From assembly GCF_023156385.1 (NCBI RefSeq), contig NZ_JAKZAK010000037.1, positions 1 to 37,073 on the forward strand: a DNA stretch of 37,073 bases, in the 5' to 3' direction. Made by a program: the position numbers and the translations under genes. Shown piece by piece: positions 32,078 through 37,073 of the stretch (the stretch's first letter is position 1; every line of letters begins with the position of its first letter). The stretch comes from Marinobacter xestospongiae (GTDB lineage Bacteria > Pseudomonadota > Gammaproteobacteria > Pseudomonadales > Oleiphilaceae). The notes under the pieces are model-generated. The model did no database searches. It had not been told where the DNA came from and worked only from the letters and a program-made list of their open reading frames with translations.

Positions 32078-32368
32078 ATGTCAAAACTTACTATTATTGC
32101 AAATGTTTATGCCAACCCGGACAAGATTGAGCTAGTGAAGGATGAATTAGAAAAGCTTATTTCTGTCACGCGTACCGAAAAAGGTTGTCTTCAATACGAC
32201 CTTCATCAGGACAATGAACGTCCTGAACACTTTTTGGTTTACGAAATTTGGGAGTCAAGAGAGCTATGGCAGGCGCATATGAATGCTCCACACTTGTCTG
32301 CCTATATCGATGCCACAGAAGGTGCGATTGCAGAATTCACGATCAGAGAAATGAGCCCTATTGGCTGA
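32078..32368 (+). CDS. Antibiotic biosynthesis monooxygenase (ABM) family, putative quinol monooxygenase
   Basis: A 96-residue dimeric ferredoxin-like ABM-domain protein: NVYANPDKIELVKDELEKLISVTRTEKGCLQYDLHQDNERPEHFLVYEIWESRELWQAHMNAPHL is the family core, close to YgiN. Such proteins oxidise quinols or aromatic metabolites without a cofactor. The gene is more AT-rich than those on either side, hinting at separate acquisition. About 95 bp beyond its stop lies the end of the convergent DUF2165 gene. Confidence 0.87.
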   Translation: MSKLTIIANVYANPDKIELVKDELEKLISVTRTEKGCLQYDLHQDNERPEHFLVYEIWESRELWQAHMNAPHLSAYIDATEGAIAEFTIREMSPIG

Positions 32369-32464
32369 CCAGCAACAGAGGGCCGACGGGCGGTGGCTCG
32401 CCGGCCTTGGAGGCTCGTGATCTCAATATCAGGCAAGATGAACGGAGGCTTGAATTTATCGACG

Positions 32465-32986
32465 TTACTCTAAATCCGTCTCCGGAAGAGCGAGGTAAAT
32501 GAGAACCCCCAACATGGTCATGAAAATCCGGAAGGCACTGGGTACCCCGTTCCACGACTCAGACATCCACATGCCGAACCACTCCCCTCCCATCGACATG
32601 AAGCCAACTTGCCACGTGAGAAACCCCAACGTCAGTCCGGCGATCGCCACCCCCTTGCTTTTATTGAATTCGATTGCTGGCGCGTTTCTGTTCGCCAGAA
32701 GCTTGAAACCGCCGACCCAGCAGAGAAGCGCCGTCAAAGCCTCGAGAAGAATAATGAACAGATAACCGGCGTGGTGCATCCACGGGGTGTCTATTGCCCG
32801 ATACTTGATGCTGGCTTCCGGAAAAATCGTGTCCATCGAAAACACGTGCTGCACGAAGGCGAAATTCGAGTCATAGTCCGTGACGTTTCCGAACGCCACG
32901 AGCGTTGCGAAGAACGCGATGGCCATAACCAGGAAGGATTTTGAAAGCCGTAGTATTACATTGGGGGTTCCGTCGCTGTCTTTCAT
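32465..32986 (-). CDS. DUF2165 family small integral membrane protein
   Basis: A 173-residue protein with about four transmembrane helices (near 13-33, 70-95, 112-132, 150-168), recognised as DUF2165 by FVQHVFSMDTIFP, TPWMHHAGYLFIILLEALTALLCWVGG and GFMSMGGEWFGMWMSESWNG. Its function is unknown. The ATG overlaps the stop of the preceding ABC permease gene (ATGA), so it is translationally coupled to the exporter operon and may be an accessory subunit. Confidence 0.85.
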   Translation of the reverse strand: MKDSDGTPNVILRLSKSFLVMAIAFFATLVAFGNVTDYDSNFAFVQHVFSMDTIFPEASIKYRAIDTPWMHHAGYLFIILLEALTALLCWVGGFKLLANRNAPAIEFNKSKGVAIAGLTLGFLTWQVGFMSMGGEWFGMWMSESWNGVPSAFRIFMTMLGVLIYLALPETDLE

Positions 32987-34164
32987 GGTAAATCTCCTTT
33001 TGAGGTGGGGTGGGGGATACCATCAATGTGCTTCGCTGCTCTGCCGGCGCTCAGCCGCATCGCAAGTGCCGCCAGCGATGCGTAGCCCGCGGCGAGGATC
33101 CACAGGACCCGGACCGGTCCGGCGACATCCGACAGGTCCGCGCCCATCTGGTTGATGCGCACGGCGGCGTCGATGCCGGAGGTTGACGGGATGAGGTGGC
33201 GTGCCCATTGCAGGAGCTCGGGCATCGCCTCGCTCGGCCATGCGATGCCAGCCATGAAGAACAGCGGCAATCCGAGCAGACTGCAGACAAGCTGAACGAC
33301 CAGGGCGTCCCGCAGAATCGCGGCGAAAAGCAAACCGAGCGCCGACGCGGCCAGGCTGAAAGGGATCGCGATTGCGAGGCTCGACCAGACATCGCCGATG
33401 CGCGGAACGTTATAGGCGTAGGGGATGATGATCGTCGCGACGAGGTAGAGGAACACGCCGGGGATCATATAGGCAATCAACTTGCCGGCGGTGGCCACGA
33501 TCGGTGGGGCATCGACCCTCGGGCGTTCCGAAGGCAAGGTGTTCAGCAGGCCGACCCCCATCAGAAGAAGCTGTTGGACGATCAACAGGAAGACGGCGGG
33601 AACCACGTAACTGGCATAGCCGCCCTCGGGGTTGAACAGCGGAATCATGTTGATGCGCATCGGCGAAGCCACCGCGAGCGCCTCGTCCGGGTTCATCCCG
33701 CCGGCGATCAGGCGCCCGACCACCACGTTCGTCCCGAGCCGTTGAATGGCAGCACCGACCGCCGATCGCAGCTTTGAGAAGATGAGGAAATAGCTGGCGT
33801 CTCCGTAAAAGGCGACCTCCGCCTGCCGTCCGCTCAGCATCTCCCGTTCGAAATGCTGCGGAATGAAGAGATAGCCGGAGATCCTGCGCTCGAAGACAGC
33901 GCGTTCCGCCGACGCCACATCGGGCAACTTCATGACGACATGGGCGTTCTGCGACACGTCCACATCCCGAGTGAGCTGCCGCGAGGAGGTCGTGTCGTCC
34001 CGGTCCACCACCGCGACCGCGACTTCCCGCAAGACCTCGGCGCTGTAGGGTTGCGGATAGTAGAGCCCAAGAACTGCGATCGCGACGAAGAAGATTGCGA
34101 AGATGCGGCGGTTCGTGACGACCTTGTCCATCTCGTCGCGCACGACGGAAAGAAGGGTTGTCAT
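32983..34164 (-). CDS. ABC-2 type transporter permease (second)
   Basis: A 393-residue permease of the ABC-2 family. An N-terminal transmembrane helix (about 20-40) is followed by a large extracytoplasmic domain (VAVVDRDDTTSSRQLTRDV, YLFIPQHFEREM...) and five or six C-terminal helices, the layout of YhhJ/YbhR-type exporters. It starts at ATG 34162-34164, 3 bp after the first permease gene. It is probably a heterodimer partner of the permease at 34168-35385. No ATP-binding subunit is encoded nearby. Confidence 0.88.
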   Translation of the reverse strand: MTTLLSVVRDEMDKVVTNRRIFAIFFVAIAVLGLYYPQPYSAEVLREVAVAVVDRDDTTSSRQLTRDVDVSQNAHVVMKLPDVASAERAVFERRISGYLFIPQHFEREMLSGRQAEVAFYGDASYFLIFSKLRSAVGAAIQRLGTNVVVGRLIAGGMNPDEALAVASPMRINMIPLFNPEGGYASYVVPAVFLLIVQQLLLMGVGLLNTLPSERPRVDAPPIVATAGKLIAYMIPGVFLYLVATIIIPYAYNVPRIGDVWSSLAIAIPFSLAASALGLLFAAILRDALVVQLVCSLLGLPLFFMAGIAWPSEAMPELLQWARHLIPSTSGIDAAVRINQMGADLSDVAGPVRVLWILAAGYASLAALAMRLSAGRAAKHIDGIPHPTSKGDLP

Positions 34165-34167
34165 GGA

Positions 34168-35385
34168 CTATTCCTCCCGCGCCGCTGCTTGACCTTGCGG
34201 TTGCGCACCCGAAGCGGCCGCTTTCCGTCTGATCCGGACGAGTATGAGATAAAAGATCAGCCCCGTGACCGCGAAATAGAAAAGCTGGTGATGCAGGGTC
34301 GCCATCGACACGTCCACCGGCGCCCCCCTCACAGTCTGGTCAACCCGCAACGAAACGTAATGAGTCGCCGGAAAGATGTTGCCCCACCAGATCGAGAACG
34401 CGTTCATCGCCTCGCGCGGGAACGAGACGCCGAGATAGCCGAACGAGGGCGAGACAGTCAGTGCCACGACCGACAGCGCCGGCGGGGGCGACCGGACAAA
34501 AAGAGCGGCGACGGCTCCCAGGAGTTGACAGGAGAGAAGAAAGACCAGCGCCGAAAGGACCAGAAGCCAACCCGTGCCATCGAGTGGCAGCCCGAAATAC
34601 CCGAACATGAGGGTATCGCACACAGCGTGAACCAGGCATGCGACGATCGTCAGCGGCAGGAGCTTGCCCAGCACCGCCGGCACAATGCCGCCGCCCAGAC
34701 GCCGCAGGATTCTAAGGTTGTGGGGCGTTTCGGCGTCCAGCGCAACGCTGTAGCAGGTCGCGAGCGTGGTTGTCAGCTGCAGCACCACGACGACAAGCGC
34801 GGCGAGGATGAAGTGGCTGTAGTCGAGAGCAGGGTTGAACAGGCCGTGTGTCTGCATCGCAACCGGCTGAACGGCAATGGCCGCCTGATCTGCCGTCATC
34901 CCGCTTGCCATGCGTGACGCGGCCTGAACCTGCAGCGCAATTGAGGGCAAAGCCGACGAAACACCGCGCGCCGACAGGTTGCCGGCAACCATCATCTGCG
35001 TGTTGTAAAAAAACGTGATCTCGGGTCGGCGGCCGGCTATGGCATCGCGCGTGAAGTTCTCTGGCACAAGTAGCAGCCCCTGGTAACTGCCGGAAAGTAT
35101 CCCGCGTCGTCCGTCCTCGAGATCGGCTACCCTGGTCGTGATTCGGATGTCCGGCGCGGCATCGATTAGACGGACTATCCGGCGGGAGCCGGGGCTGTCG
35201 TCCTGATCGAGCACGGCGATGGGAAGTTCCGTCGCGATTCCGCGGGCATAGATGCTCGCCAGTACGAGGAATATCGTGACCGGGATGATGCTTGAGAGCA
35301 GGACCAGGAATGGGCGGCGGATAAGCCACCGGACCTCTCGTCGGAACACGAGCCAGAATCCGGGGCAGACGGATTTCCCCCTCAT
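34168..35385 (-). CDS. ABC-2 type transporter permease (first)
   Basis: A 405-residue permease built like its neighbour: FRREVRWLIRRPFLVLLSSIIPVTIFLVLA forms the first helix, then an external domain (IAVLDQDDSPGSRRIVRLID, GLLLVPENFTRDAIAG) and C-terminal helices from about residue 190. The two permeases are clearly related to each other, probably an old duplication. It begins 4 bp after the HlyD-like gene. The three transporter genes look more GC-rich than the rest of the window, suggesting they were acquired as a block. Confidence 0.88.
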   Translation of the reverse strand: MRGKSVCPGFWLVFRREVRWLIRRPFLVLLSSIIPVTIFLVLASIYARGIATELPIAVLDQDDSPGSRRIVRLIDAAPDIRITTRVADLEDGRRGILSGSYQGLLLVPENFTRDAIAGRRPEITFFYNTQMMVAGNLSARGVSSALPSIALQVQAASRMASGMTADQAAIAVQPVAMQTHGLFNPALDYSHFILAALVVVVLQLTTTLATCYSVALDAETPHNLRILRRLGGGIVPAVLGKLLPLTIVACLVHAVCDTLMFGYFGLPLDGTGWLLVLSALVFLLSCQLLGAVAALFVRSPPPALSVVALTVSPSFGYLGVSFPREAMNAFSIWWGNIFPATHYVSLRVDQTVRGAPVDVSMATLHHQLFYFAVTGLIFYLILVRIRRKAAASGAQPQGQAAAREE

Positions 35386-35389
35386 TGTC

Positions 35390-36376
35390 CTAGCGTTCCG
35401 TCGCCGGGACGCTCACGACCGCACTCATCCCGGGCCGTAATCCTTCTACCGGCTCGACGGGCTTGCCGCGAATTTCGAAGGTGCGCAGGTCGAAATCGCC
35501 TGTCGCGCGCGTGGCGCGCCACGCCGCAAACTGTCCGAGCACGTTCATCAAGGTGACACGCACCTCGACTTCCCTGTCGGCCAGGGCCGGCACTCGCACC
35601 GTGCGGACGTCGCCGATCTCTATGCCTTCGAGAAAATCTTCGCGCACGTTGAACGTGAACCATAGATCGTTCATATCGACGAGCGAGATCAGGGGTGCAC
35701 CCGGGCTGAAGTTCTCGCCGATCTCGGCGATGCGCGTGGTCACGAGGCCGCTGACGGGTGCCACGACCGTAAGCTCGCTGATCTGCGCCTGCACGGACTG
35801 GAGGGCAGCCTCGGCCTCTTTGATCCTCGCCTGGGCCAGTTGCCGATCCGCCTCGCTCGCCCCCTCTTTCGTCAGCTGCAGCGTTGCCTGCGCAGCGTCC
35901 CGCTGCTTCAAGGCAGAGTCGCGATTGCGAACTGCAACATCCTGCTCGGCTTGGAAGAAGGCGGGGGATCCACGCAGCCTCTGCAAGCGCTCAAGTTCGA
36001 GCTCTCGCAGTTCCAGCTCGGCCTCCGTGGCGTCGAGTTCCGCCTGTCTCGCCGCTACCTCCTCTTCGCGCACGGTGATGATGCGCTCATAATCGGCCTT
36101 GGCGACTTCGACGCTTGCTTTACGCGTCTGCAGTGAGGTCTGGAGCTCGGGCGCCTCCAGCATCACCAACAAATCACCCTTCTCGACGGTGTCGCCGACA
36201 TCTGCACCCAATTCCACGACGCGACCGGAAACCCGCGCAGAGACATCGTAGCGATCCGCGGACACCTCGCCCTGGAGAATGAGCGGCGCCGGGCGCGTTG
36301 CAAGCCATAGCACTACGCCGGCAATCGCCAGGACACCGATAAAAGCAGTGAGTTTTGTTGTTGCCGAATTTGCCAT
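35390..36376 (-). CDS. HlyD/EmrA-type membrane fusion (periplasmic adaptor) protein
   Basis: A 328-residue adaptor. An N-terminal membrane anchor (about 8-27, TAFIGVLAIAGVVLWLAT) is followed by a half-lipoyl motif (GRVVELGADVGDTVEKGDLLVMLE), a long alpha-helical hairpin (about 75-200, rich in E/A/L/R) and the second half-lipoyl/beta-barrel part (VVAPVSGLVTTRIAEIGENFSPG). It ends AVVSVPATER. It is the first gene of adaptor-permease-permease-DUF2165. An outer-membrane TolC partner would be encoded elsewhere. Confidence 0.9.
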   Translation of the reverse strand: MANSATTKLTAFIGVLAIAGVVLWLATRPAPLILQGEVSADRYDVSARVSGRVVELGADVGDTVEKGDLLVMLEAPELQTSLQTRKASVEVAKADYERIITVREEEVAARQAELDATEAELELRELELERLQRLRGSPAFFQAEQDVAVRNRDSALKQRDAAQATLQLTKEGASEADRQLAQARIKEAEAALQSVQAQISELTVVAPVSGLVTTRIAEIGENFSPGAPLISLVDMNDLWFTFNVREDFLEGIEIGDVRTVRVPALADREVEVRVTLMNVLGQFAAWRATRATGDFDLRTFEIRGKPVEPVEGLRPGMSAVVSVPATER

Positions 36377-36605
36377 TGCTCCGCCTTCGCAATTTCTGCT
36401 GTGTTCATCTTTCAGGAAAGTCGATCGTATACGCGGCTCTGAGCCGTCCCGAACTCAAAAACCGGCTACGTGGAGTGGTCCCCAATAGGTCCTCATTGCC
36501 CATCGGGGCGGCGCAATGATTACCTTTTCAACGTGGCTCAGGCGACTGGCAGCGAGTGCGGCTGCCAGCAGAGTAGGTGTTAGTATCCGGATAAATTGCG
36601 GGGTG

Positions 36606-36753
36606 GAAATTAGTCACTATTTAGTAACCACTCGACCCCAGAATGGTGCGGACTTGAAAAGATGCTAAAAAACAGATGCCTACAATTTCCCTGTTTATAG
36701 CAACTAAGCTAAAAGAGAAACTTCATATAAAAGCCGCCAGAGCGTCCTCCGTT
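36606..36753. repeat. 150-bp repeat, copy B, with operator-like dyad
   Basis: This is the second copy of the segment at 25484-25633, in the same orientation. Its dyad is GTCACTATTTAGTAAC (36613-36628). Relative to copy A, the substitution C to T in the left arm is matched by G to A in the right arm, keeping most of the inverted symmetry. It is joined at its right end to a LysR gene fragment. Confidence 0.7.
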
Positions 36754-36757
36754 GAAG

Positions 36758-36900
36758 TGGCAACGGCGTACCCCACAGCGTACGCCCATAGATTGGGGCC
36801 CAAGCTGGACTTTATCCTGAATGCTGCCGGCGAGTTGCTAGGGCAGGGCGAGTTCAGCCCGGCAACAACTACGCGGACTTTTTAACAATTAGCTCCAACC
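36758..36900 (+). pseudogene. LysR regulator fragment, duplicate of part of the gene at 28665
   Basis: The segment encodes GPKLDFILNAAGELLGQGEFSPATTTRTF, matching APKLDLILNAVGELLERDEFNPVTTTRTF of the intact LysR gene at 28665-29585. DNA similarity runs from about 36758 to 36900, ending at TTAGCTCC. A stop codon appears directly after TRTF because of a local base change. The DNA-binding region and most of the effector domain are missing, so it is a remnant of a paralogue or of a neighbouring strain's copy. Confidence 0.75.
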
Positions 36901-37073
36901 GTGACCTCTCGTGATCGAAACACCGTGACTCTGATAAATCTTAGTCTTGCCGTCGAAAGGTCAGCTTTTGGATACTGCAACCAGCTGATGATACAAGGCT
37001 CTTCACTTATCCGTGTGGGTTAGGAGCCATAGGCAGTCCGCCATAGTGAAACAGTATCGCCCGCTTGAACCTT

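Larger units (their letters stand above)
36377..37073. other. Right-edge region without an intact gene
   Basis: Nothing intact is coded here. It holds the start-side region of the HlyD-like gene, a perfect 8-bp hairpin (CTGGCAGC / GCTGCCAG, 36546-36568), repeat copy B (36606-36753) and a LysR gene fragment (36758-36900). The last 170 bases show no feature I recognise. The mixture suggests a rearrangement scar. Confidence 0.6.

Noticed and set aside
33853..34917. Charged + strand open frame opposite the ABC permeases
   Set aside because: Antisense to clear membrane-protein genes; very high R/D/H content and no domain.
1..37073. CRISPR arrays, tRNA and rRNA genes, plasmid or phage modules
   Set aside because: Looked for on both strands; no regularly spaced repeats, cloverleaf genes, rRNA segments, or replication or phage structural genes were recognised.

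Overview
The window reads like a chromosomal accessory segment from a marine gammaproteobacterium. The core genes (znuA / znuCB-M23 endopeptidase, the branched-chain keto acid dehydrogenase bkd operon with a LiuR-type operator, TetR/crotonase pair) look most like Marinobacter or a close relative. That assignment is inference from family resemblance; no rRNA or tRNA gene is present to test it.

Region 1 (1 to about 5100) is visibly more AT-rich than the rest and is a decayed mobile patch. It looks like a stretch of integron gene cassettes, all on the + strand: a RES-domain protein with an upstream CxxC module in another frame, a DUF6882-like protein, a small lipoprotein-like protein and a two-helix membrane peptide. 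At least two attC-like sites are visible. One (1673-1679 plus 2168-2233) is split by a deleted group II intron lying antisense to the cassettes, as attC-targeting group IIC introns do. The other (2757-2855) abuts a 168-bp inverted-repeat element. A complete IS630-family insertion sequence (3489-4613, TA duplication) has landed downstream.

Region 2 (5105-12624, mostly minus strand) holds a Sel1-repeat lipoprotein with a cysteine-rich tail, then the zinc-uptake locus: znuC-znuB-M23 endopeptidase divergent from znuA, with a Zur-box-like palindrome between them. A Hanks-type protein kinase follows.

Region 3 (12625-18233) is acyl-CoA and branched-chain metabolism: bkdA1-bkdA2-bkdB running into the kinase gene, preceded by an 18-bp LiuR-like dyad, then a TetR regulator divergent from a dienoyl-CoA-isomerase-like crotonase. 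An orphan periplasmic binding protein gene comes next.

Region 4 (19362-25076) looks like a quinone/electrophile and peroxide stress module: an HxlR regulator divergent from a flavodoxin-like quinone reductase, a secreted cupin, an AhpD-like protein, LtrA and a DsbA/FrnE-like protein, with a peroxiredoxin-like protein and an SDR on the other strand.

Region 5 (25077-25660) is non-coding: a MITE with long terminal inverted repeats and one copy of a 150-bp repeat carrying a perfect operator-like dyad. A second, diverged copy lies at 36606-36753, fused to a fragment of a LysR gene. These two direct copies bracket about 11 kb.

Region 6 (25660-36376), between the repeats, holds a small oxidative cluster (CmcJ/NvfI-like protein, aldehyde dehydrogenase, 2OG-Fe(II) oxygenase) divergent from overlapping LysR and IclR regulators, then GlcG-like, MFS efflux and quinol-monooxygenase-like genes. 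On the minus strand is an exporter operon of an HlyD adaptor and two ABC-2 permeases, with no ATPase gene in the window, ending in a coupled DUF2165 membrane protein.
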